Below are positions 42,161-51,265 of a DNA stretch of 64,000 nucleotides, piece by piece. A program made the translations under genes and the position numbers. The first letter of the stretch is position 1. The number at the start of each line of letters is the position of its first letter. The notes under the pieces were generated by a model, which saw nothing but the letters and a program-made list of their open reading frames with translations, was not told the origin of the DNA and ran no database searches. Source of the DNA: UBA1494_A sp963973975 (GTDB lineage Bacteria > Bacteroidota > Bacteroidia > Flavobacteriales_E > Vicingaceae); assembly GCA_963973975.1 (NCBI GenBank), contig CAXBCF010000006.1, forward strand, positions 58,344 through 122,343. The letters are read 5' to 3'.

Positions 42161-43834
42161 CTAATGTTTAATAAGCTTACCTGTAGAAACTATTCGATTG
42201 TCCTCGAAAATTTGATAAAAATAAATTCCTAAAGGAAAAGAACTAGCATCCACAGTTTCATTTGTGTTTATTATTTTTTCGAAAATTAATTGACCATTAG
42301 TTGAATATATTTTTAATTTTCTATTATTGCTTTTAGCTATTTGGTTGTTAATAAATATTTTAAACTCTTCATTAAAAGGATTTGGAAAGACATTAACATC
42401 AGGTTTTACATGACTAATTGAAATCAAATTCGTAATTATTCTACATATAGAATCTTTCCTTCTTAAAGCACCTGCGATAATTCCATTATTAGAATTCAAA
42501 CTTGAATCTATAGCTACAGTTGCACTTATATCATTAAAATTCCAGATACCAATAGTGGACGGAAGTGCTTTTAAGTCAGAACAGGGCGGAGTAAAATTTG
42601 AAGTATAAAGCGAAGAATCAGAAATGTGTAAATCGTCTATACTACCATTAAAAAAACGATTAGTTACATTATTCCATGACCCAACAGTTACGCTAGAATT
42701 AGTTTGAATTGAAGCATTTGAAAAACTACTGGTAGAGTTTTGTTTAATTCCATCTATAAACATCATCATACCTTGAATAGAATCTAATACTGCTGCTACG
42801 TGATACCATTTATCAGCAATCCAATTATTACTATCAGAATAAATACGATAGGATGTTGATGAGTTAGTGTAGATGTAAAATAATAATTGACCAGAATTAC
42901 CTACAAAACTTGGTAAAAAAGTTAATCCAAACTCGTTGGCATTTGGATTTTCGTCTCTTACAACTAAAGGACTATAAGTACTAGATTGTGAATTAATTGT
43001 AACTTTTGGCTTAAACCATAATTCAATGGTTCTGACACCAGTACCAACTGTATTTCCAAGATTAATGTAATCATCAACCCCATCAAAAGATATTGTATTA
43101 AAATTTTGTAAACATGGTTCATCTTGATAGTTTAAAGCTCCATAAATTATCCCATTATTCATATTTGAACTTGAGTCAATAGCAATATTACTTGAGCTAT
43201 TGTTAAAATTCCAAACCCCAATTGTAGAAGTATTTGCTTTTAATTCAAAACAGGGTGGTGTAAAGTTTGAAGTATAAAGTGCGGAATTTGATATTCTCAA
43301 ATCATCTATGCTACCATTAAAATATCGATTAATAACATTATTCCAAGTTGCAATTCTTACATTCGAGTTAGTTTGAACTGTAGCATTTGAATAGGTATTA
43401 GTAGAATTTTGTTTAACACCATCTATAAATAACATCATGCCTTGATTAGCATCAATTACTGCAGCTACGTGATACCACTGTTCAGCATTCCAGTAGTTAT
43501 TATTAGAAAATATTCGATAGGAAGTTGTAGAATTAGTATAAATATAGAATAATAATTGACCTGAATTTCCAGCACTACTTGGCATAAAAGTTAATCCGAA
43601 TTCGTTTGAATTTGGACTTTCATGTCTTATTAATAATGGGCTAAAAGTTGATAATTGAGAGTTAATAACTTCATCAGGTTTAAACCACATTTCTATAGTT
43701 CTAACACCTGTTCCGACTGAGCTTCCTAAGTTAACATAATCATTTATTCCATCAAAATGAATAACTCGATTTTGGCCTATTAGAGAGGTAATTGAAAGGA
43801 ATAAAATTCCTAAAATCTTACAAATAATTTTCAT
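42161..43834 (-). CDS. Secreted protein with duplicated LamG-like domain and T9SS type A sorting domain
   Basis: A 557-residue protein. A signal peptide (~1-20) is followed by two consecutive ~223-residue LamG/concanavalin A-like domains (~21-240 and ~244-463), each with INLGxxVGTGVRTIExWFKP, WYHVAAVxD and the FNGSIDDL-S-LYTSNFTPPC end. The C-terminal ~80 residues are a T9SS type A sorting signal (VFPNPFNEEF, LKIYSTNGQLIFEK, SFPLGIYFYQI, KLIKH). It should be exported by the T9SS and may bind carbohydrate. Confidence 0.87.
   Translation of the reverse strand: MKIICKILGILFLSITSLIGQNRVIHFDGINDYVNLGSSVGTGVRTIEMWFKPDEVINSQLSTFSPLLIRHESPNSNEFGLTFMPSSAGNSGQLLFYIYTNSTTSYRIFSNNNYWNAEQWYHVAAVIDANQGMMLFIDGVKQNSTNTYSNATVQTNSNVRIATWNNVINRYFNGSIDDLRISNSALYTSNFTPPCFELKANTSTIGVWNFNNSSSNIAIDSSSNMNNGIIYGALNYQDEPCLQNFNTISFDGVDDYINLGNTVGTGVRTIELWFKPKVTINSQSSTYSPLVVRDENPNANEFGLTFLPSFVGNSGQLLFYIYTNSSTSYRIYSDSNNWIADKWYHVAAVLDSIQGMMMFIDGIKQNSTSSFSNASIQTNSSVTVGSWNNVTNRFFNGSIDDLHISDSSLYTSNFTPPCSDLKALPSTIGIWNFNDISATVAIDSSLNSNNGIIAGALRRKDSICRIITNLISISHVKPDVNVFPNPFNEEFKIFINNQIAKSNNRKLKIYSTNGQLIFEKIINTNETVDASSFPLGIYFYQIFEDNRIVSTGKLIKH
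42446..43783 (-). repeat. Two tandem 669-base repeats encoding LamG-like domains
   Basis: Matching blocks such as AAGTATAAAG occur at 42601 and 43270, exactly 669 bases (223 codons) apart. DNA similarity over the repeat is high, which suggests a fairly recent in-frame duplication. Confidence 0.85.
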
Positions 43835-44039
43835 GTGTTAAAAATAGTAAATAAAAGATACAATTTTTAAACTACACTTTTTTTTTTCAAATTAGCAGCT
43901 AGATATAAACAACTCAGTAATAAACTTAAAAACTTATTCAAGAAAGCTGTCCGTAAAATCACGCCTTAAACTTTATTTTATTCACTAAATTTCATAATCA
44001 CTTCTACCATTTTAAGTAAAACTAAAAGCTTGAATTGGC

Positions 44040-44047
44040 TACTTTTG
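44040..44047 (+). promoter_or_regulatory. Candidate -7 box for the uvrD/pcrA-like gene
   Basis: TACTTTTG fits TAnnTTTG and ends 4 bases before the ATG at 44052, which would imply a leaderless or nearly leaderless mRNA. No matching TTG at 22 bases upstream, so support is partial. Confidence 0.4.
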
Positions 44048-44051
44048 TGGC

Positions 44052-46397
44052 ATGAGTTATTTAGATGAATTAAATCAAGAACAGAGAGCAGCAGTAACCA
44101 ACACCGAAGGCCCTACCATGGTTATTGCAGGAGCAGGTTCCGGAAAAACAAGAGTGCTCACCTACCGCATTGTACACCTTATGAACAAAGGGGTTGATCC
44201 CTTCAATATTTTGGCGCTGACCTTTACAAATAAAGCTGCCAAAGAGATGAAAAAAAGAATAGCTACAATCACCAATCCCGAGGAAGCTAAAAATTTGTGG
44301 ATGGGTACTTTTCACTCTGTTTTTGCAAAAATATTGCGAATAGAAGCAGATAAATTACACTACCCAAGAAATTTTACCATTTACGATACTCAAGATTCAA
44401 AAAGCCTCATCAGTTCTATTCTAAAAGACTTGGGATTAGACGATAAAGTTTATAAAGTTGGACTAATTCTCAACCGAATTTCTTCAGCCAAAAACAACTT
44501 ATTGAATGCTGCAGCATATAACAACAACACCACTATTCAAGCAGATGATCGGCAAATGGCTAAACCAAGAATTGGAGAAGTTTACACCGAATATGAAAAA
44601 CGCTGTTTTAAAGCTGCAGCAATGGATTTTGATGATTTACTCTTTAAAACCAACATCTTATTACGCGACTTTCCAGATGTTTTAAATAAATACCAACACC
44701 GTTTTAAATACATTTTAGTTGATGAGTATCAAGATACTAACTTTTCGCAATACCTCATTGTTAAAAAACTTGCTGCACTCAATGAAAACGTTTGTGTTGT
44801 GGGAGATGATGCTCAAAGTATTTATGCATTTAGGGGAGCCAACATCGAAAACATTCTAAATTTTCAAAAAGACTACCCAGATACACAAACCTTCAAACTA
44901 GAGCAAAACTACAGGTCAACTAAAAACATTGTCAATGCTGCCAACGGTTTGATAGAACACAACAAGGAGCGACTTGAAAAAGTTGTTTGGACAGCTAATT
45001 CCGAAGGGGCGAAAATAAAAGTTTCACAAAGCCTTACCGATAATTTAGAAGGTCGTTATGTTGCAGATTCTATCATAGAAACTAAGCACCGAAATCAAGC
45101 AGCAAACAGTGATTTTGCGATTCTTTACCGAACCAACGCACAATCCAGAGCAATGGAAGAAGCGCTAAGAAAAAGAGATGTGCCTTATAGAATTTATGGT
45201 GGATTGTCTTTTTACCAACGCAAAGAAATTAAGGATTTATTGGCTTATTGTAGGTTGGTAATCAATCCCGACGACGATGAAGCGCTTAAAAGAGTTATCA
45301 ATTACCCCGCTAGAGGAATTGGTAAGACAACACTCGACCGCTTGAGTTTTATGGCCAACCAAGAAGATAAAAGCTTGTGGAAAGTTATTTCCAACAATGC
45401 CTTAATGCCTCAAGATATCAATGCTGGTGCTAGGGCAAAAATCAAGCACTTTGTTGATTTGATTCGCAACTTTCAAATCTTGGAGTCAAAAATGAATGCC
45501 TATGACTTGGTTGAAGAAATTGCCAAAACTTCTACGATTTTAAATGACTTATTCAGTGATAAAACACCTGAAGGCATCGCACGCTATGACAATATTCAAG
45601 AATTATTGAATGGTATTAAAGAATTTGTTGAGGAAGAAAGTGCAGCCGAAGAACAAGAATCGAAATCATTGGCTGTGTTTTTACAGGATATCGCACTGTT
45701 AACTGATGCCGATAAGGACAAGCCTGAGGACAACAATAAAGTCTCTTTGATGACCATTCACGCTGCGAAGGGATTGGAATTTCCATATGTTTTTGTAGTA
45801 GGATTGGAAGAAAATTTATTCCCATCACAACTATCCTTATCATCTCGTGCAGATTTAGAAGAAGAAAGACGACTTTTTTACGTAGCTTTGACCCGAGCAG
45901 AAAAGGAAGTACAGCTCTCCTATTCTAACAGTAGGTACCGATGGGGTAATTTAATCTACTGCGAACCGAGTCGATTTATCGATGAGATTGAAGATAAATA
46001 CCTAGAATTTACTGCTCCTAAAGAAAAAATTGATACTTTCGAGAATGAGAAAGCCTCCTATTTTGGATCAAATTACGGAAAAACAAATACAATAAATAGA
46101 AGTATGTCCAAAGTGACAAAAAAACCGGTTCAAGAACCAACAAAAGTAATTCCACCTCACAAAAAGATGGTTAAGATTGATGATGCAAAGCGCAGCGTTG
46201 ATCCAACATTTGCAGCTTCAGCAGGAAAAATTGATACCGGAATGCGCGTAGAGCATGCCCGTTTTGGCAAAGGAGAAGTAACTCAAATGGAAGGTATTGA
46301 ACCAAACAAAAAAGCTACTATTCTTTTTGATACTGTTGGCGAAAAACAACTCTTACTCAAATTTGCAAAACTTAGAATCTTAAAAGTAAAAGATTAA
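44052..46397 (+). CDS. UvrD/PcrA-type ATP-dependent 3'-5' DNA helicase
   Basis: A 781-residue superfamily 1A helicase. Visible motifs, in order, are Q/I (GAGSGKT, 27-33), Ia (ALTFTNKAAKEM), II (VDEYQDTN), III (VVGDDAQSIYAFRGA), IV (LEQNYRST), V (MTIHAAKGLEFPYVFVVG) and VI (RRLFYVALTRAE). The C-terminal ~50 residues (VEHARFGKGEV and on) form the PcrA Tudor-like RNA polymerase-binding domain. It acts in nucleotide excision repair and clearing of transcription or recombination intermediates. Full length for PcrA. Confidence 0.94.
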   Translation: MSYLDELNQEQRAAVTNTEGPTMVIAGAGSGKTRVLTYRIVHLMNKGVDPFNILALTFTNKAAKEMKKRIATITNPEEAKNLWMGTFHSVFAKILRIEADKLHYPRNFTIYDTQDSKSLISSILKDLGLDDKVYKVGLILNRISSAKNNLLNAAAYNNNTTIQADDRQMAKPRIGEVYTEYEKRCFKAAAMDFDDLLFKTNILLRDFPDVLNKYQHRFKYILVDEYQDTNFSQYLIVKKLAALNENVCVVGDDAQSIYAFRGANIENILNFQKDYPDTQTFKLEQNYRSTKNIVNAANGLIEHNKERLEKVVWTANSEGAKIKVSQSLTDNLEGRYVADSIIETKHRNQAANSDFAILYRTNAQSRAMEEALRKRDVPYRIYGGLSFYQRKEIKDLLAYCRLVINPDDDEALKRVINYPARGIGKTTLDRLSFMANQEDKSLWKVISNNALMPQDINAGARAKIKHFVDLIRNFQILESKMNAYDLVEEIAKTSTILNDLFSDKTPEGIARYDNIQELLNGIKEFVEEESAAEEQESKSLAVFLQDIALLTDADKDKPEDNNKVSLMTIHAAKGLEFPYVFVVGLEENLFPSQLSLSSRADLEEERRLFYVALTRAEKEVQLSYSNSRYRWGNLIYCEPSRFIDEIEDKYLEFTAPKEKIDTFENEKASYFGSNYGKTNTINRSMSKVTKKPVQEPTKVIPPHKKMVKIDDAKRSVDPTFAASAGKIDTGMRVEHARFGKGEVTQMEGIEPNKKATILFDTVGEKQLLLKFAKLRILKVKD

Positions 46398-46455
46398 GCA
46401 CTTTAGCATTTCAATGAATTCAACTAAACTAACTTCTCAAAAATTTATCGCTTAT

Positions 46456-46476
46456 ATAATCGTTTAAAACGATTAT
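46456..46476. promoter_or_regulatory. 21-base palindrome between the helicase and DUF4290 genes
   Basis: Arms ATAATCGTTT and AAACGATTAT flank a single A. It lies 23 bases before the DUF4290 ATG and 58 bases after the helicase stop. It may be an operator or a weak, GC-poor terminator; the sequence alone does not decide. Confidence 0.45.
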
Positions 46477-46498
46477 TGATATATTAGATCCTTCAAAA

Positions 46499-47134
46499 AT
46501 GGAATACAATACAAGCAGAACAAAAATGATAATCCCAGAATATGGAAGACATATTCAAAAATTAATCAACCACGCAGTAGAAATTGAAGATGACAAAGAA
46601 CGCAACGAAATGGTGCTTGCCATAGTAGATGTGATGGGTCAATTAAATCCTCACTTGCGCGATGTGGCTGATTTTACTCATAAACTTTGGGATCATGTGT
46701 ATATCATGTCCGACTTTAAACTCAAAGTTGATGGCCCCTACCCCGTCCCCTTGAAAGAACAGTTTGAAGAAAAGCCACGAAAAATGCCTTATCCAGATAA
46801 AAATATTCGATTTAAGCATTACGGCCGAGGAGTTGAAAAATTAATTGACAAAGCCATTGAAATGGCTGAAGGTGAAGAAAAGAATGCACTGATTGAATCT
46901 ATAGCCAACTTAATGAAGAAACATTACTTAAATTGGAGTAGGAATGCAGTGACAGATCAGCAGATTTTCTCTGACATAAAACGAATTTCTAGAGGGAAAA
47001 TTGAAGTTTCTGAAGACATTGAATTAATTGATTCAAAAGAAATTTTAAGTCGCAATTTAGTATCTAATCCCAATGCAGGTAAGGCAAGAAAGAAGAGTAA
47101 AAGAAAACCATACAAATCAAAGAAAAACTATTAA
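46499..47134 (+). CDS. DUF4290 family protein
   Basis: A 211-residue cytoplasmic protein, highly charged, matching DUF4290: MEYNTSRTKMIIPEYGRHIQ at the N-terminus, then GQLNPHLRDVADFTHKLWDH and KHYLNWSRNAVTD. The last ~25 residues are strongly basic (KARKKSKRKPYKSKKNY), suggesting nucleic-acid contact. The family is conserved in Bacteroidota and usually sits directly upstream of murA, as here (19-base gap). Function unknown. Confidence 0.87.
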   Translation: MEYNTSRTKMIIPEYGRHIQKLINHAVEIEDDKERNEMVLAIVDVMGQLNPHLRDVADFTHKLWDHVYIMSDFKLKVDGPYPVPLKEQFEEKPRKMPYPDKNIRFKHYGRGVEKLIDKAIEMAEGEEKNALIESIANLMKKHYLNWSRNAVTDQQIFSDIKRISRGKIEVSEDIELIDSKEILSRNLVSNPNAGKARKKSKRKPYKSKKNY

Positions 47135-47153
47135 AAATATCTAATTAATTGCA

Positions 47154-48461
47154 ATGGGAGCATTTGAAATCAGCGGAGGACATCAATTAAAAGGTGATTT
47201 ACATCCACAAGGAGCAAAAAATGAAGCATTGCAAGTTTTGTGTGCAGTTCTTTTAACTCCTGAAAAGGTAATCATGAACAATGTTCCTGATATTATTGAT
47301 GTAAATAAACTAATTGATTTACTTCGAGACCTTGGAGTGAAAGTTGAAAAATTGAGAAAGTCAAGTTATAGTTTTCAAGCAGATGAAATTGACATAGAAT
47401 ATTTAAACACACAAGAATTTAAAACCAAGGGTTCAGCACTTAGAGGTTCTGTCATGATTTTAGGTCCTCTCCTTTCTCGTTTTGGTAAGGGATACATTCC
47501 CCGACCAGGTGGTGATAAAATCGGAAGAAGAAGGTTGGATACTCACTTCATAGGTTTTCAAAAACTAGGTGCGAAGTTTATTTACAATCAAGAGAGCAAA
47601 TTCTACAAAGTTGAGGCATCCAATTTAAAAGGAACTTACATGCTTTTGGATGAGGCTTCTGTAACTGGAACTGCTAATATTATTATGGCAGCGGTTCTTG
47701 CTAAAGGAACCACAACCATTTATTATGCAGCTTGCGAACCATACATTCAACAGCTTTGTAAGATGCTGAATAATATGGGTGCTAAAATCAGCGGCATTGG
47801 CTCCAATCTCGTTACAATTGAAGGAGTTGAAAGCTTGAAAGGTTGTGAGCATACCATACTTCCCGACATGATTGAAATTGGCAGCTTTATTGGTTTGGCA
47901 GCAATGACCGGTTCTGAAATTACCATTAAAAACGTTTCATATCCCAACTTGGGAATCATTCCTGATACCTTTAAAAAGTTGGGGATTAGAATGGAACTTA
48001 AAGGCGATGATTTATACATTCCTGCTCAAGAGAATTATGAAATAGATACTTTTATTGATGGATCAATTATGACAATTTCTGATGCTCCATGGCCAGGCTT
48101 CACACCCGATTTATTGAGCATTATTTTAGTTGTCGCGACTCAAGCAAAAGGATCGGTTTTGGTTCATCAAAAAATGTTTGAAAGTCGCTTGTTTTTTGTG
48201 GATAAACTAATTGACATGGGTGCACAAATTATACTTTGTGATCCGCACCGAGCTACTGTGATAGGTATGAATAAACAAAACAAATTGAGAGGAATACAAA
48301 TGACATCTCCAGATATACGCGCAGGTGTATCCTTACTTATTGCTGCACTTTCTGCGAAGGGTACTAGCATTATTCACAATGTGGAGCAAATTGATAGAGG
48401 CTATGGAAAAATTGATGAGCGTCTGAATGCTATTGGTGCAAAAATTAAACGAATCTCATAG
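47154..48461 (+). CDS. murA: UDP-N-acetylglucosamine 1-carboxyvinyltransferase (MurA) with Asp at the catalytic Cys position
   Basis: A 435-residue enzyme making the first committed step of peptidoglycan synthesis, enolpyruvyl transfer from PEP to UDP-GlcNAc. The substrate lysine and asparagine (QGAKNEAL, 19-26) are intact. The active-site loop reads RPGGDKIGRR, so residue 121 is Asp where E. coli has Cys115. Enzymes with Asp here, as in Mycobacterium tuberculosis, are active but not alkylated by fosfomycin. It follows the DUF4290 gene by 19 bases. Confidence 0.94.
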   Translation: MGAFEISGGHQLKGDLHPQGAKNEALQVLCAVLLTPEKVIMNNVPDIIDVNKLIDLLRDLGVKVEKLRKSSYSFQADEIDIEYLNTQEFKTKGSALRGSVMILGPLLSRFGKGYIPRPGGDKIGRRRLDTHFIGFQKLGAKFIYNQESKFYKVEASNLKGTYMLLDEASVTGTANIIMAAVLAKGTTTIYYAACEPYIQQLCKMLNNMGAKISGIGSNLVTIEGVESLKGCEHTILPDMIEIGSFIGLAAMTGSEITIKNVSYPNLGIIPDTFKKLGIRMELKGDDLYIPAQENYEIDTFIDGSIMTISDAPWPGFTPDLLSIILVVATQAKGSVLVHQKMFESRLFFVDKLIDMGAQIILCDPHRATVIGMNKQNKLRGIQMTSPDIRAGVSLLIAALSAKGTSIIHNVEQIDRGYGKIDERLNAIGAKIKRIS

Positions 48462-48553
48462 TGTTTAAAGAATTAACAATAATTGAAATTTAATTCTGAT
48501 ACAATCTAATAAATGGCATTAAAACTGCGTTAACTTAGCAAAAAAAATATCCT

Positions 48554-49111
48554 ATGAGAACAAAAAACATTGCTTATTCATTTGTGCTTTTAATTGCTTT
48601 CTTCTCTCTACTTTCAACAACTTCTAAAGCACAAAACAAACTAAATGAAGCTAAAGTCGGATTAAATATAGGCGATAAAGCACCTGAGTTAAGTTATAAA
48701 GATCCAAACGGAAACACCATTTCACTTTCTGATTTAAAAGGTCAGATGGTTTTAATTGATTTTTGGGCATCATGGTGCGGCCCATGTAGAAGAGAAAACC
48801 CTAATGTGGTTAAAACTTATAAGAAATTTAAAGATCAAAATTTTGAAAATGGAAATGGCTTCACTGTTTATAGTCTCTCACTTGATAAAACCAAAGCTGC
48901 TTGGCAAAATGCCATTATGCAAGATGGTTTAATATGGGCCAACCATGTTAGTGATTTAAAAGCATGGCAGGCAGAAGGTGCAGCCATTTATGGAGTACGT
49001 TCAATACCCGCTGCATTTTTAATTGATGGAAACGGAATAATTGTAGGAAAGGGAAATAACGTAAGAGGCGCAAACCTCGGTGCTCTTCTTAATAATTTAA
49101 CTAAAAAATAA
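48554..49111 (+). CDS. TlpA-like periplasmic thioredoxin-fold protein
   Basis: A 185-residue exported protein. A signal peptide (~1-27, ending near SKAQ) precedes a TlpA/ResA-type domain with the redox pair CGPC in DFWASWCGPCRRENP and a cis-proline segment RSIPAAFLID. Such proteins reduce disulfides in apo-cytochromes or other envelope proteins. It stands alone, with its own terminator. Confidence 0.9.
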   Translation: MRTKNIAYSFVLLIAFFSLLSTTSKAQNKLNEAKVGLNIGDKAPELSYKDPNGNTISLSDLKGQMVLIDFWASWCGPCRRENPNVVKTYKKFKDQNFENGNGFTVYSLSLDKTKAAWQNAIMQDGLIWANHVSDLKAWQAEGAAIYGVRSIPAAFLIDGNGIIVGKGNNVRGANLGALLNNLTKK

Positions 49112-49130
49112 TTTTTAAATTTTTAAATCG

Positions 49131-49158
49131 AAGCTCGTTGAATCAACGAGCTTTTTTT
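49131..49158 (+). terminator. Rho-independent terminator of the TlpA-like gene
   Basis: Arms AAGCTCGTTGA and TCAACGAGCTT are perfect complements around a minimal loop, followed by a run of T. It lies 19 bases after the stop. Confidence 0.9.
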
Positions 49159-49188
49159 GTTTCAAAAAATAATAAAAAGATTCATGGC

Positions 49189-49232
49189 TGACAATTTGTC
49201 AATTAAATAGCATGGCAAAACTTTTGCCATGC
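49189..49232 (+). promoter_or_regulatory. Two palindromes with a sigma-54-like -24/-12 promoter before grpE
   Basis: A 13-base palindrome TGACAATTTGTCA lies at 49189-49201. A perfect 23-base palindrome spans 49210-49232, with arms GCATGGCAAAA and TTTTGCCATGC around a C. Inside the latter, TGGCAAAACTTTTGCC (49213-49228) has GG and GC exactly 12 bases apart, as in the sigma-54 consensus TGGCAC-N5-TTGCW. Initiation would fall near 49239, 25 bases before grpE. Assignment to sigma-54 is inference. Confidence 0.55.
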
Positions 49233-49263
49233 CTGAAGCAGGTTTATAACAAAATATATTTTC

Positions 49264-49830
49264 ATGAAAGACGAGAAAGAAATGCAAGAAAATCAATCAA
49301 TGGAAGAAGATGTTCCAACTCAGAATGAAGCAGGAGAAGATCAAGTGAATCATGATTCTGCTAAAGAAAACGAACCCACTGAAATTGAACAAAAAGACAT
49401 CGAAATCAAAGTATTGAATGATAAGTATTTGCGCTTATATTCAGAGTTCGATAATTTCAGGAGAAGAACACAAAAAGAAAAATTAGACTTATACAAAACT
49501 GCTGGAGAAGACATCTTTAAAAGTTTATTGTCGGTGATGGACGACTTTGAACGTGCCAAAAAGTCAATGGAGGAGAACCAGAATTATGACAGTTTAAAAC
49601 AAGGTGTAGATTTAATTTACAATAAATTTAAGAGTTTTTTCAAAAGCAATGGAGTTGAAGAAATGGAATCTTCAATAGGCAAAGATTTTGATAGCGAAAT
49701 TCAAGAAGCCATAACGCAAGTGCCTGCACCAAGCAAAAAAATGAAAGGAAAAGTGGTGGATGAAGTTGAAAAAGGATATAAATTAAAAGATAAAGTTATC
49801 CGCTACGCAAAAGTAGTTGTGGGACAATAG
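49264..49830 (+). CDS. grpE: GrpE, nucleotide exchange factor of DnaK
   Basis: A 188-residue cytoplasmic protein. An acidic, disordered N-terminus (~1-45) leads into a long coiled coil (~45-95, with YLRLYSEFDNFRRRTQKEK) and a C-terminal beta domain ending VDEVEKGYKLKDKVIRYAKVVV. It releases ADP from DnaK. dnaJ follows 14 bases later, so the pair is an operon; dnaK is not in the window. Confidence 0.94.
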   Translation: MKDEKEMQENQSMEEDVPTQNEAGEDQVNHDSAKENEPTEIEQKDIEIKVLNDKYLRLYSEFDNFRRRTQKEKLDLYKTAGEDIFKSLLSVMDDFERAKKSMEENQNYDSLKQGVDLIYNKFKSFFKSNGVEEMESSIGKDFDSEIQEAITQVPAPSKKMKGKVVDEVEKGYKLKDKVIRYAKVVVGQ

Positions 49831-49844
49831 TTAAGGAGATATTT

Positions 49845-51008
49845 ATGGCAAAAAGAGACTATTACGAAATACTTGGGGTTGAAAAAAGTGCATCAATCCA
49901 AGAAATAAAAAAAGCATATAGAAAGCTGGCATTAAAATACCATCCTGATAAAAATCCTGATGATAAAGCGGCTGAAGAAAAATTTAAAGAAGCTGCTGAG
50001 GCTTATGAAGTTTTAAGCAACGAAGAGAAGAAAGCGAAATACGATCGATTCGGTCACGCTGGAATGGGCGGAAGTGCAGGCTTTGGAGGCGGCGGTGGCA
50101 TGAACATGGAAGATATTTTCTCTCAATTTGGAGATATATTTGGTGGCGGTGCCGGAGGATTTAGTGGTTTTGGTGGATTTGGAGGCGGTGGAGCAAGCCG
50201 TGGAAGAAGAGCTAATAGAGGAAGTAATATCCGAGTAAAAGTCAACATGAGCCTTAAAGACATTGTAAACGGTGTCGAGAAAAAAATAAAAGTCAACAAG
50301 TATGTTTCTTGTAACACCTGCTCTGGCTCAGGTGCAGAGGGCGGGTCAAGTGGTTACACGACCTGTAATACATGTAAAGGAGCAGGACAAATAAACCGAA
50401 TCACCAATACCTTTTTAGGCCAAATGCAAACAGCCACTACTTGCCCAACTTGTGGTGGAGATGGTAAAATCATAACTGATAAATGCAACACTTGTCACGG
50501 TGATGGAATTGTAAAAAGTGATGAAACCATTGAAATTAAAATTCCAGCTGGAGTTGAAGGTGGAATGCAACTATCAGTAGGTGGAAAAGGAAATATGGGA
50601 GCAAGAAATGGTGTGCCAGGTGACCTAATAGTTCTAATCGAAGAGGAAGAACACCCTGAATTAAAAAGAGATGGTCTCAACATCTTGTACGACCTTTACA
50701 TCAGTTTCGCTGATGCTATTCTAGGAACTGAAATTACAGTACCAACAGTAAATGGTAAAGCAAAAATTAAGATTGAACCAGGAACTCAAGGTGGAAAAGT
50801 ACTTCGTTTAAGAAATAAAGGAATTCCAGAGGTTAACGGATATAGAACCGGTGACCAATTGGTGAATGTGAATGTTTGGACTCCCCAAAACTTAACGAAA
50901 GAAGAAAAACAAGCTGTTGAAAAGTTGAAAACTTCAGAAAACTTCAAACCTAATCCTACTGCCCAAGATAAAGGATTTTTTGAACGCATGAAGGATTACT
51001 TTAGATAA
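49845..51008 (+). CDS. dnaJ: DnaJ co-chaperone
   Basis: A 387-residue type I J-protein. It has a J domain with HPD (33-35), a Gly/Phe-rich linker (~75-125) and four zinc motifs: CNTCSGSG, CNTCKGAG, CPTCGGDG and CNTCHGDG. Two substrate-binding beta domains and a dimerisation tail follow. It delivers substrates to DnaK and stimulates ATP hydrolysis. AAGGAGAT ahead of the ATG is one of the few clear Shine-Dalgarno sites in this window. Confidence 0.96.
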   Translation: MAKRDYYEILGVEKSASIQEIKKAYRKLALKYHPDKNPDDKAAEEKFKEAAEAYEVLSNEEKKAKYDRFGHAGMGGSAGFGGGGGMNMEDIFSQFGDIFGGGAGGFSGFGGFGGGGASRGRRANRGSNIRVKVNMSLKDIVNGVEKKIKVNKYVSCNTCSGSGAEGGSSGYTTCNTCKGAGQINRITNTFLGQMQTATTCPTCGGDGKIITDKCNTCHGDGIVKSDETIEIKIPAGVEGGMQLSVGGKGNMGARNGVPGDLIVLIEEEEHPELKRDGLNILYDLYISFADAILGTEITVPTVNGKAKIKIEPGTQGGKVLRLRNKGIPEVNGYRTGDQLVNVNVWTPQNLTKEEKQAVEKLKTSENFKPNPTAQDKGFFERMKDYFR

Positions 51009-51206
51009 GAGTATTATAAATTTGTAGCAACAAGCAACACATCATATATTACTTAAACTCTAAAGTAAAAGCATAAAACTGAGATTATTCAGCTTTAAAA
51101 ACCATGCAGTCATAAAGTTTGAATATGTAGAATAGTTGCAAAGTATGGTTCTTATGAAAAACAACTTTTTATATAATAAACGAGGTTTCGTGTTAAGTCA
51201 CCATTT

Positions 51207-51224
51207 ATTTTAAGTACTTAAAAT
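51207..51224. repeat. 18-base perfect palindrome between dnaJ and the YkgJ gene
   Basis: ATTTTAAGTACTTAAAAT reads the same on both strands. It lies in the ~257-base gap between convergent genes. Without G/C content or a loop it is a poor terminator; function unknown. Confidence 0.5.
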
Positions 51225-51265
51225 TTGAAGTAATTCTAACTTTATCCTCATTCGTATTTAAAAAA

